A DNA stretch of 6,256 bases from Clostridia bacterium (GTDB taxonomy: Bacteria; Bacillota_A; Clostridia; Christensenellales; Aristaeellaceae): the NCBI GenBank assembly GCA_017398245.1, contig JAFQGN010000128.1:1-6256 (forward strand), in the 5' to 3' direction. Below are positions 1 to 5,292 of this stretch, in pieces (positions within the stretch are counted from its first letter, which is position 1; every line of letters starts with the position of its first letter). The notes under the pieces were generated by a model. The model ran no database searches, was not told where the DNA came from, and saw only the letters and a program-made list of their open reading frames with translations. The position numbers were made by a program, and so were the translations under genes.

Positions 1-903
1 GTCGAGCTCCTCCGGCGTCATGGCAAGGATGCGGTCGGTCCGGTCGGCTCGATCGACCTTGGGCAGATGATCGCCGAGATAGCCAGCCATCCACAGCGGG
101 AAGGTAGACTGGCGCACCTGTTCTACGCCCAGATCCGGCAGAACGCCCGCGATAAAGTTCAGAAACAGCGGGTTCGGCGCAAGGATGAGCATCTGATCCG
201 GGCGCAGGCTGTCGCGGAAGGAATACAGAAGATAGGCGATGCGGTGCAGCGCGATAGTGGTCTTTCCGGAGCCCGCTACGCCCTGAACGATTAGAGTCCG
301 GTTCAGCGGATGGCGGATGACAAAGTTCTGCTCGGCCTGGATGGTGGTGACGATCTCGCGCAGGCGGTCGCCCGTCATGGAGCCGAGGACAGACTGCAGA
401 TAGGCGTCCTGCGAAACGACGTCCGTATCGAATATCGTCTGCAGCTCTCCGTTTTCGATGCCGATCTGCCTTTTGAGCGTCAGCTCGCCCCGCACCTCGC
501 CGTCGGGCGCAACATAATGCATCGGGCCGATCTGGCCGGAATAATACAGGTTGGCCACCGGCGCGCGCCAGTCCACCACCTGCACTTCGTGGCTGTCGGA
601 GCGGTTCACACCGTATTTGCCGATGTAGTAGACCTGCTTTTCGCCGCCGGTCTCGGTAAAATCGATGCGGGTGAAGTAGGGCTTTTTAGCGGCAAGCTCC
701 ATATTGCGCAGGGCGTTCACCGCGCTGGTATACAGCAGCTCGCGAATGGGCAGCGCGTCCGGGTCGTACATGCGGGCGGTGGATAGCGCGCCTTCGGCGT
801 TCATCTTTTCCTGTGCGGCGACACGGCGTTCGCTTTCGACGATCTTCAGCGTTTCGGCAAGATGGGCAAGCTCCTCCTGCGCCGCGGGGTGGTTGATCGG
901 CAT
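1..903 (-). CDS. helD: HelD-type RNA polymerase recycling helicase (N-terminal part, cut by the window edge)
   Basis: This is a UvrD/Rep-like superfamily 1 ATPase of the HelD group, which in Gram-positive bacteria binds RNA polymerase and uses ATP to release it from stalled or post-termination complexes. Reading leftwards from the ATG at 903-901 gives 301 codons with no stop. The first 45 or so residues are charged and helical, fitting the arm that HelD inserts into the polymerase secondary channel. The family block DWRAPVANLYY is at residues 111-121, the Q-motif region TTIQAEQ at 186-192, and the Walker A loop GVAGSGKTT at 208-216, followed by ALHRIAYLLY. The start is fixed by AAGGAGGG (plus positions 912-919) 8 bases upstream. 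HelD proteins are usually about 700-780 residues, so more than half, including Walker B and the later helicase motifs, is outside the window. Known of the family: HelD proteins lack a true UvrD-type DNA helicase role. It is divergent from the sporulation operon. Confidence in family is high; exact subclass is not determined. Confidence 0.93.
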   Translation of the reverse strand, partial: MPINHPAAQEELAHLAETLKIVESERRVAAQEKMNAEGALSTARMYDPDALPIRELLYTSAVNALRNMELAAKKPYFTRIDFTETGGEKQVYYIGKYGVNRSDSHEVQVVDWRAPVANLYYSGQIGPMHYVAPDGEVRGELTLKRQIGIENGELQTIFDTDVVSQDAYLQSVLGSMTGDRLREIVTTIQAEQNFVIRHPLNRTLIVQGVAGSGKTTIALHRIAYLLYSFRDSLRPDQMLILAPNPLFLNFIAGVLPDLGVEQVRQSTFPLWMAGYLGDHLPKVDRADRTDRILAMTPEELD

Positions 904-940
904 GGGTGTGTCCCTCCTTTCGTTGGTCCGGCAGTTTTTC

Positions 941-1006
941 ATTACAAATAGATGCACAAAATATGTGCAGGGCAGATAGAATACACCCGTGCGCAAAATT
1001 TTACAA
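941..1006 (-). promoter_or_regulatory. Candidate promoter(s) for helD
   Basis: Two sigma-A-like pairs read leftwards toward helD. One is TGCACA (969-964), 17 bases, TGTAAT (946-941), which matches consensus at 9 of 12 positions. The other is TTGTAA (1006-1001), 17 bases, TATTCT (983-978), at 8 of 12. Either gives a short leader before the ATG at 903. Both are imperfect, and an AT-rich region like this one yields such matches by chance, so the existence of a promoter here is likelier than the exact choice of hexamers. Confidence 0.35.
953..969. promoter_or_regulatory. Perfect inverted repeat TGCACA-N5-TGTGCA, candidate operator
   Basis: The 17-base sequence TGCACAAAATATGTGCA has two exact 6-base arms around a 5-base AT spacer and lies between the divergent helD and ytfI genes. 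Its right arm serves as the -35 hexamer of a candidate helD promoter. Its left arm serves as the -35 of a weak rightward candidate, TGCACA (953-958), 18 bases, TAGAAT (977-982). A dyad of this size and place suits a dimeric repressor. I do not recognise the regulator; it does not match the Gram-positive LexA box. A transcript hairpin is an alternative, but no T-tract supports a terminator. Confidence 0.4.
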
Positions 1007-1088
1007 TAGAATATAGTGTTAAATTTGGGTAAATGAGTATTGGGAGATCGAAACGGGAAATATAGGCAGGTAAAGGAGTGGATTCGGC

Positions 1089-1586
1089 ATGGTCTGGCTC
1101 AGTTCCGCGTTGTTCTTTCTGCTGCTTTTGTACCATGCTCCCATGGCGGTGTTTGTGCGTGTTGCGTGGGACGACTATGCCGGGACGTGGGTTTCGGTCG
1201 GCATGGCGCTGCATCCGCTTTTATACGAACGTACGGTCTATATCAGCCGCTTTCCCAAGCGCGCAAAAAAGGCGGATGTCGGCTTTCGGGCGGTGCTGAG
1301 GGTGTTCCACGGGCTATGGCAGAAAAAGAACACACAGCTGGATATCAAGGTCGAGATCGCATCGGGCGACGCGGCGGCGACTGCGCTGCTCTACGGCGGG
1401 TGCTGCGCGCTTGCGGCAAATTTTGCCGACCGGGCGCGCGTGCGCATTGTGCCGCAATACGGGCGCAGCGACGCCCATTTTGCCCTGCGCGGGATGCTAT
1501 GGGCCAAAACGGGGCATATTGCTAAGGCGGCTTACGCATATTTTCGGCAGAAACGGAGGAGAGAACATGGACAAAAAGCCCATTGA
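1089..1586 (+). CDS. ytfI: DUF2953 membrane-associated protein, YtfI-like
   Basis: This 165-residue protein is of the DUF2953 family, whose Bacillus member YtfI is encoded next to ytfJ; its biochemical role is unknown. A hydrophobic segment at residues 3-24 suggests one membrane anchor. The family signature is the stretch ASGDAAATALLYGG at 91-104, followed by VRIVPQYG at 118-125, where members usually carry a 'P-x-F/Y' strand. The C-terminal end is basic (RQKRRREHGQK). DUF2953 proteins are often longer, near 200-230 residues, and this one is short mainly in the loop before the GDA block and at the C-terminus. The ATG at 1089 is preceded by AAAGGAG at 1072-1078. Its last 20 bases overlap ytfJ. 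A weak sigma-F-like pair, GTATT (1037-1041) and GGAAATATAG (1056-1065) with a 14-base spacer, lies upstream; I would not rely on it. The family call rests on the GDA block and the ytfJ neighbour. Confidence 0.8.
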   Translation: MVWLSSALFFLLLLYHAPMAVFVRVAWDDYAGTWVSVGMALHPLLYERTVYISRFPKRAKKADVGFRAVLRVFHGLWQKKNTQLDIKVEIASGDAAATALLYGGCCALAANFADRARVRIVPQYGRSDAHFALRGMLWAKTGHIAKAAYAYFRQKRRREHGQKAH

Positions 1587-1995
1587 GAGCGTGATGCTCA
1601 CGGCGATGGAGAGCATTCGGGATATGATCGACGTTTCGACGGTCATCGGCGAGCCGGTGGTCTCGTCGGACGGAAGCACGGTGATCCCGGTTTCAAAGGT
1701 TTCGTTCGGCTTTGCGGCGGGCGGCGCAGATTGTGCAGCCAACAAAAGCGCGGAGCTGGCCGACCCGTTTGCGGGCGGCGCGGGAGCGGGCGTTTCCGTG
1801 CAGCCGGTCGGGTTTCTCGTGCTGGAGGAAGGGCGCGTTCGGCTGCTGCCCGCGCAGTTCCCCACGCCAGTGGACAGGCTGATCGAGCTCGCGCCGCAGT
1901 TTCTGGAGGACTGCAGGCGGTATCTGCGCGAGAAAAACGGCAAATGCGCTCAGGAACAGGGTGCGATGGCGGAAACGGCAGGCGATCAGCTGTGA
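1567..1995 (+). CDS. ytfJ: GerW family sporulation protein YtfJ
   Basis: The 142-residue product is a GerW/YtfJ sporulation protein. In Bacillus subtilis GerW is a spore protein needed for the germination response to L-alanine; its molecular activity is not known. The N-terminus (IESVMLTAMESIRDMIDVSTVIGEPV, seen in residues 6-31) and the following strand 'DGSTVIPVSKVSFGF' (35-49) are the family hallmark. A glycine-rich turn FAGGAGAGVSVQPVGFLVL follows at 68-86, then VRLLPAQ (91-97). The last 40 residues, which include DRLIELAPQFLEDCRRYL, are a charged helix and a variable tail. Length is normal for the family. The ATG at 1567 has GGAGG at 1555-1559, 7 bases upstream. It begins inside the end of ytfI (20-base overlap) and its stop overlaps the next start by 4 bases, so all three genes should be co-transcribed and coupled. 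Its presence is good evidence that the organism forms spores. Confidence 0.93.
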   Translation: MDKKPIESVMLTAMESIRDMIDVSTVIGEPVVSSDGSTVIPVSKVSFGFAAGGADCAANKSAELADPFAGGAGAGVSVQPVGFLVLEEGRVRLLPAQFPTPVDRLIELAPQFLEDCRRYLREKNGKCAQEQGAMAETAGDQL

Positions 1996-3155
1996 TCGGA
2001 AGGATCCTTTGGCTGTTTTTGCTCTTTATGCTTATCCCCGGAACTGCCATCGCCGGGGAAATGCCCGCGCGGCAGGAATACGCGCAGGTGGACGGCCTCG
2101 GCGCGAAAGCCTATTGCCTCATCGAGCGCGAGACCGGGCGCGTATTGTTTGCCGGCAACGAAAACGAAATGCTGCCGATGGCCTCGACCACAAAGATCAT
2201 GACCGCGCTGCTTGCGCTGGAGAATAGCGCGCTGGACGAAACGGTCACGGCGGGGAAGAACGCCTATGGCGTGACCGGTACGAGCATGTATCTGCAGCTT
2301 GGCGAACAATTGCCCATGGAGCAGATGCTGCAGGGGCTGATGCTGCGCTCCGGCAACGATGCAGCGGTCGCGATTGCGGAACATATTTCCGGCACGGTGG
2401 AGGACTTTGCACAGAAAATGAACGAGCGCGCGCAGCAGCTGGGCATAGACGCGCATTTTGTCACCCCCAACGGCCTGGACGCAACCGGGCACGGCGCGAG
2501 CGCGCTTGCTATGGCCCGCCTTGCGGCAAAAGCGCTGGAGAACGAGGATTTTCGGCGCATCGTGGGTATGCAAAGCGCGACCGTGCCGTGGGAGGGCAAC
2601 GAGTACGACCGAGTTCTTACCAATAAAAACAAGCTGCTCAAGGAATACGAAGGCGCGACCGGCGTCAAAACGGGTTATACCTCCAAAGCAGGCCGCTGCC
2701 TTGTGTTTTCGGCCGAACGGGACGGCATGGAGCTGGTCGGCGTGGTGCTGAACTGCTATACATGGTTCGATTCGGCCGAAAAACTGCTGGATAAAGGCTT
2801 TGCGGATTACGAACTGCAAACCGCCCTGCAGGCAGGCGCTGCCACAGCAGAAGTCTCCGTTTCCGGCGGCACGAAAAACAGCGTTGCGGTCATCGCTCAG
2901 CAGCCCCTGCGCGCACCGCTTGCCCAGCACGAGGCCTATCGCATCGAGTACGACCTTCCCGAAAGTCTGCGCGCGCCGGTGGAGGAAGGGCAGCGTGTGG
3001 GCACGGTGCGGCTGGTTCTGGAAGAAAGCGGCGAGACGCTTGCGCAGTGCGAGCTGTTCGCCGCACAGGACGTACCAGAAAACACTGCGGCACAGGCGTT
3101 TCGGCGCATCATCGGCCAATGGAGCATTTTTGCCGGAGACGATACAAAACCTTAA
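1992..3155 (+). CDS. dacF: Secreted D-alanyl-D-alanine carboxypeptidase (penicillin-binding protein, DacF-like)
   Basis: This 387-residue serine DD-carboxypeptidase (peptidase family S11) removes the terminal D-Ala from peptidoglycan pentapeptides outside the membrane and so lowers cross-linking. All three catalytic motifs are present: STTK at 65-68 (nucleophile Ser65, Lys68), SGN at 120-122, and KTG at 226-228. A signal peptide covers residues 1-21, with hydrophobic core WLFLLFMLIPG and an A-I-A cleavage site before GEMP. A PBP5-type C-terminal beta domain covers roughly 276-350. The tail (about 364-380, AAQAFRRIIGQWSIF) could be the amphipathic membrane-binding helix of the family but is short. 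I start it at GTG 1992, which overlaps the ytfJ stop as GTGA. The frame stays open further upstream, but only this start puts the signal peptide at the N-terminus. No strong ribosome binding site precedes it, so translation probably depends on coupling to ytfJ. The sporulation neighbours suggest DacF rather than vegetative DacA; that is inference. Confidence 0.93.
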   Translation: MIGRILWLFLLFMLIPGTAIAGEMPARQEYAQVDGLGAKAYCLIERETGRVLFAGNENEMLPMASTTKIMTALLALENSALDETVTAGKNAYGVTGTSMYLQLGEQLPMEQMLQGLMLRSGNDAAVAIAEHISGTVEDFAQKMNERAQQLGIDAHFVTPNGLDATGHGASALAMARLAAKALENEDFRRIVGMQSATVPWEGNEYDRVLTNKNKLLKEYEGATGVKTGYTSKAGRCLVFSAERDGMELVGVVLNCYTWFDSAEKLLDKGFADYELQTALQAGAATAEVSVSGGTKNSVAVIAQQPLRAPLAQHEAYRIEYDLPESLRAPVEEGQRVGTVRLVLEESGETLAQCELFAAQDVPENTAAQAFRRIIGQWSIFAGDDTKP

Positions 3156-3167
3156 TGCAACCTTACA

Positions 3168-3197
3168 TTGACACAGGCCCTCCCGCAGGGGTATAAT
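3168..3197 (+). promoter_or_regulatory. Sigma-A promoter of the rplU-prp-rpmA operon
   Basis: A perfect -35 TTGACA (3168-3173) and a perfect -10 TATAAT (3192-3197) are separated by 18 bases, predicting a start near 3204. This is the strongest promoter in the window, as expected for ribosomal genes. It starts only 13 bases after the dacF stop. The spacer contains a small CCCT/AGGG dyad (3178-3181, 3187-3190). No terminator fits between dacF and this promoter, so some dacF transcripts may run into the ribosomal operon. Confidence 0.9.
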
Positions 3198-3203
3198 AGA
3201 GCG

Positions 3204-3283
3204 AAGCCGCACGGAATCGGCTCCGTAAGAGCATGGCTTGCCATGCCGCCGTTGTCCGGCGAGTATATGCAGGAGGTGCAGCT
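3204..3283 (+). ncRNA. Structured 5' leader of rplU (L21 leader-like)
   Basis: About 80 bases separate the predicted transcription start from the rplU ATG, and they are full of short dyads. Three hairpins can form in a row: AGCCG/CGGCT (3205-3209 with 3218-3222), GCATGGC/GCCATGC (3231-3237 with 3240-3246) and CGCCG/CGGCG (3247-3251 with 3257-3261). The first competes with ACGGA/TCCGT (3211-3215 with 3222-3226). Firmicutes have a known L21 leader RNA family at exactly this place, thought to mediate feedback control by the ribosomal protein. Position and folding support the assignment here; I could not align it to the family model. Confidence 0.6.
3268..3280 (+). promoter_or_regulatory. rplU ribosome binding site inside a small dyad
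   Basis: AGGAGGTG (3271-3278) is a near-perfect Shine-Dalgarno sequence, 5 bases before the rplU ATG. It selects ATG 3284 over the in-frame upstream ATG 3233, which would add 17 residues foreign to bL21. The GGAGG core sits between two TGCA copies (3268-3271, 3277-3280), so it could be displayed in the loop of a 4-bp stem. Confidence 0.75.
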
Positions 3284-3595
3284 ATGTACGCTGTAATCGC
3301 AACTGGTGGAAAGCAGTATCGCGTTGAGCAGGGCGATGTCATTTTCGTCGAAAAGCTCGAAGGCGAAGTCGGCGCAGAAGTCAAGGTTGATGTTCTGCTG
3401 ATCAAGAAGGACGACGAATCCGTCGTCGTCGGCGCTCCGGTCGTTGAAGGCGCTTCCGTTACCGCGAAGATCGCCGGCCAGGTCAAGGGCCAGAAGATCG
3501 TGGTCTACAAGTACAAGGCCAAGAAGAACGAGCGCAAGAAGCAGGGCCATCGTCAGCCCTACACCAAGCTGGAAATCACCGCCATCAACGGCTGA
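3284..3595 (+). CDS. rplU: 50S ribosomal protein bL21
   Basis: The 103-residue product is bL21, a large-subunit protein that binds 23S rRNA. The N-terminus [18 protein letters not shown] is the classic bL21 start. The basic segment [20 protein letters not shown] (residues 76-95) is the conserved rRNA-binding region, and the protein ends KLEITAING, with the family length of about 103. Codon choice is more uniform and rich in preferred C-ending and AAG codons than in the flanking genes, as expected for high expression. It is first in the rplU-prp-rpmA operon, behind a consensus promoter and a structured leader that may regulate it. prp begins 5 bases after its stop. Confidence 0.98.
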   Translation: MYAVIATGGKQYRVEQGDVIFVEKLEGEVGAEVKVDVLLIKKDDESVVVGAPVVEGASVTAKIAGQVKGQKIVVYKYKAKKNERKKQGHRQPYTKLEITAING

Positions 3596-3600
3596 TTGAT

Positions 3601-3945
3601 ATGACAGCGGTCACCTTCTTTCGCGACGGTGCCTCTCTTGCAGGCTTTCGGGCCAATGGCCACAGCGGCTATGCGCAAGAGGGATCGGACATCGTCTGCG
3701 CGGCGGTTTCGGCCCTTACGCAAACTGCGGAACTTGGGCTTCGGAAGGTCGCTAAGGCCAGGGCAAAGGTCGTTCTGGACGAAGACAACGCTTCCTTGGA
3801 AGTGCGTCTCCTCGAAACGGACGGGCAGGCTTGGCAGGCTGCGCAGGTCATCCTGCGTACGTTGGAAGAGGGAATTCTTGATATCGAACAACAGTATCCG
3901 GATTTTGTCCGGACTGCTTACAGAGAACGGAGGCAGAAACCATGA
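3601..3945 (+). CDS. prp: Ribosomal-processing cysteine protease Prp
   Basis: This 114-residue protein is Prp (YsxB family), the cysteine protease that removes the N-terminal extension of bL27 in Firmicutes and related bacteria so the mature protein can enter the ribosome. The catalytic pair is visible as His21 (in GHSGYA) and Cys33 (in [13 protein letters not shown]); the 12-residue spacing agrees with the His22/Cys34 pair of the Staphylococcus aureus enzyme. Asp30 is also conserved. The C-terminus is an ordinary helical tail ([19 protein letters not shown]). ATG 3601 lies 5 bases after rplU and has no clear ribosome binding site, so it probably depends on ribosomes finishing rplU; this would keep the protease well below its neighbours. 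Its stop overlaps the rpmA start by 4 bases (ATGA). Context and motifs agree, leaving little doubt. Confidence 0.96.
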   Translation: MTAVTFFRDGASLAGFRANGHSGYAQEGSDIVCAAVSALTQTAELGLRKVAKARAKVVLDEDNASLEVRLLETDGQAWQAAQVILRTLEEGILDIEQQYPDFVRTAYRERRQKP

Positions 3946-4232
3946 TGAATCTTCAGCTTTTTGCGCATAAAAAAGGTATGGGCTCCTCGCGCAACGGCCG
4001 TGACAGCCATTCTCATCGCCTGGGCGTCAAGCGTGCCGATGGTCAGTTCGTGACCGGCGGCAGCATCCTGGTCCGTCAGCGCGGCACCGTGTTCCATCCC
4101 GGCGTCAACGTTGGCATCGGCGATGACGACACCCTCTACGCGAAGATCCCCGGCGTGGTCAAGTTTGAGCGCGTTGGCAAGACCAAGAAGCAGGTCAGCA
4201 TCTATCCGCAGGTTCAGGAAGGCGCCGAATAA
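3942..4232 (+). CDS. rpmA: 50S ribosomal protein bL27 precursor with Prp-cleavable N-terminus
   Basis: The 96-residue product is bL27, whose mature N-terminus reaches toward the peptidyl transferase centre. It begins [12 protein letters not shown]: the first seven residues are the Firmicute-type extension, and by family knowledge Prp should cut between Phe7 and Ala8 to leave AHKKG. The body is canonical ([22 protein letters not shown] at residues 14-35, the RQRGT motif at 45-49, and FHPG at 51-54). Family members often have FF before the cut; here it is LF, which I believe is common in clostridia. GGAGG at 3929-3933 lies 8 bases before ATG 3942; the ATG at 3945, one codon on, would give the same protein minus one Met. 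It overlaps prp by 4 bases and is followed by an intrinsic terminator. Confidence 0.97.
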   Translation: MMNLQLFAHKKGMGSSRNGRDSHSHRLGVKRADGQFVTGGSILVRQRGTVFHPGVNVGIGDDDTLYAKIPGVVKFERVGKTKKQVSIYPQVQEGAE

Positions 4233-4284
4233 TCCGGCCTGAATGAATTTGCCGGTGCAGACTTTCACCAGCAAACAAGCATAG

Positions 4285-4325
4285 CCGGCAGGTTCCCAAG
4301 CGGGTTCCTGCCGGTTTTCTTTCGT
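4285..4325 (+). terminator. Intrinsic terminator after rpmA
   Basis: An 8-bp GC-rich stem, CCGGCAGG (4285-4292) with CCTGCCGG (4307-4314), is extended inside by CCC/GGG (4295-4297 with 4302-4304) across a TT/TT internal loop. It is followed by TTTTCTTTCG (4315-4324) and TTT. It lies 52 bases after the rpmA stop and closes the ribosomal operon before ogg. Confidence 0.92.
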
Positions 4326-4335
4326 TTGAACATAC

Positions 4336-4411
4336 TTTCGCGCAGACATGCGGCTGTGTGGATCCTCGCAAGCCGATGTAATCGCAAAAGGACGGTATAT
4401 TTTCGCGCAGA
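4336..4411 (+). repeat. Direct repeat TTTCGCGCAGA upstream of ogg
   Basis: The 11-base sequence TTTCGCGCAGA occurs exactly at 4336-4346 and again at 4401-4411, 65 bases apart, in the 112-base gap between the rpmA terminator and the ogg start. The second copy directly follows a TATATT (4396-4401) that could serve as a -10, but no convincing -35 lies at the right distance. The repeat might be paired protein-binding sites or a relic of a small duplication; only the 11-mer core is shared. Confidence 0.5.
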
Positions 4412-4437
4412 TTTGCACTTTTTGGGGAACTGATTTG

Positions 4438-5259
4438 ATGAAAATACCAAAGAAGGAACTGGACGCGCGCCTGACTCTGCTCGACAGCGCGCAGGCGTTC
4501 CACTGGTCGGAAACAGATGGCCATTTTGCGGCCCTGTGCGCCGGGAACCCCAGTGCGCTGATCGATGCAGGGGACTGCTGGCGGGCGGAAGGCGACGAAG
4601 CGCTCATCCGCCGATATTTTGATCTGGACAGATGCTACAGCGGCATTTGCGATGATCTGGACTGGCTCCCGCAGGCGGGCGAGGCGGTGCGAAAGCTGCC
4701 CGGGCTGCGGCTTTTGCAGCAGGATACATGGGAGACGATCCTCGCGTTCATCTGCTCGGCGAATAATAATACCGCGCGCATCCGCACCCTAGTGCTCACG
4801 CTCTGCCGCGATTACGGCGAGCATTTTGTGCGCGACGGGCTGGAATATTACGGTTTTCCAAGCGCGCAGCGGCTCGCGCAGGTGCCCGAGAGTGAACTAA
4901 GGGAAAAGAAATTCGGCTACAGGGCGGCGTATCTGATCCAAACGGCGCAGATGGTCGCGCAGGGCCATCCCATTGCCGATGCGGCCCGGGTGGAGTACGA
5001 TGCTGCGAAGAAACTGCTGACAGCCTTGCCCGGAGTCGGGCCGAAGGTGGCCGACTGCGTGCTGCTGTTCGGCTGCGGGCACAACGAAGCGTTCCCGGTG
5101 GACGTGTGGGTGGACAGGCTGCTGAAAAGCTGGTGCGGCATCGACGAAAAGAACAGAGACAAGGCCGCGGCTCTGGCGCGCGAAAAATTCGGGCCGAACG
5201 CGGGCGTGATCCAGCAATATCTGTTCCATTGCGCGCGCTGCGGGCTGATAGAACTCTGA
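4438..5259 (+). CDS. ogg: 8-oxoguanine DNA glycosylase, OGG1 family
   Basis: This 273-residue enzyme is an OGG1-type glycosylase/lyase that excises 8-oxoguanine from DNA in base-excision repair. It has an OGG N-terminal domain (about 10-95) and a helix-hairpin-helix GPD fold (about 96-265). The HhH motif LPGVGPKVADC (197-207) holds the catalytic Lys203, and VDVW (221-224) the catalytic Asp222. Counterparts of human OGG1 residues can be read off: CSANNNTARI (106-115) supplies the wedge Asn and Arg114 (human Arg154), GYR (160-162) matches human Tyr203/Arg204, and Gln259 and Phe263 match the pocket residues Gln315 and Phe319. Unusually, the N-terminal block reads SAQAFHW instead of the usual GQxFRW. 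ATG 4438 fits OGG1 alignments; an upstream in-frame ATG at 4348 would add 30 unrelated residues and has no ribosome binding site. The site at 4438 itself is weak (GGGGA, 4424-4428). The DUF554 gene follows after 33 bases, probably in one transcript. Confidence 0.94.
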   Translation: MKIPKKELDARLTLLDSAQAFHWSETDGHFAALCAGNPSALIDAGDCWRAEGDEALIRRYFDLDRCYSGICDDLDWLPQAGEAVRKLPGLRLLQQDTWETILAFICSANNNTARIRTLVLTLCRDYGEHFVRDGLEYYGFPSAQRLAQVPESELREKKFGYRAAYLIQTAQMVAQGHPIADAARVEYDAAKKLLTALPGVGPKVADCVLLFGCGHNEAFPVDVWVDRLLKSWCGIDEKNRDKAAALAREKFGPNAGVIQQYLFHCARCGLIEL

Positions 5260-5280
5260 TATACGGCAAACAGAAAGATC

Positions 5281-5288
5281 AAGGTGAG
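5281..5288 (+). promoter_or_regulatory. Ribosome binding site that decides the DUF554 start
   Basis: AAGGTGAG lies 4-5 bases before ATG 5293. The in-frame GTG at 5284 is part of this site and has only weak AG-rich sequence before it. ATG 5293 is therefore the better start, giving 232 rather than 235 residues. Confidence 0.65.
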
Positions 5289-5292
5289 AAAA

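Noticed and set aside
67..786. Plus-strand open frames (67-294, 310-786) as genes
   Set aside because: They lie antisense to helD, whose minus-strand reading gives clear Walker A and family motifs. The plus-strand proteins have no recognisable domain and no ribosome binding site.
953..969. LexA (SOS) box at the helD-ytfI palindrome
   Set aside because: The arms TGCACA/TGTGCA do not match the Gram-positive LexA consensus CGAAC-N4-GTTCG.
3178..3190. Terminator for dacF from the CCCT/AGGG dyad
   Set aside because: The stem is only 4 bp with no following T-tract, and it lies inside the promoter spacer.
1986..3212. A 408-codon minus-strand open frame opposite dacF
   Set aside because: It is the antisense shadow of a GC-rich gene with all three DD-carboxypeptidase motifs; its His/Cys/Arg-rich composition and lack of domains fit a shadow.
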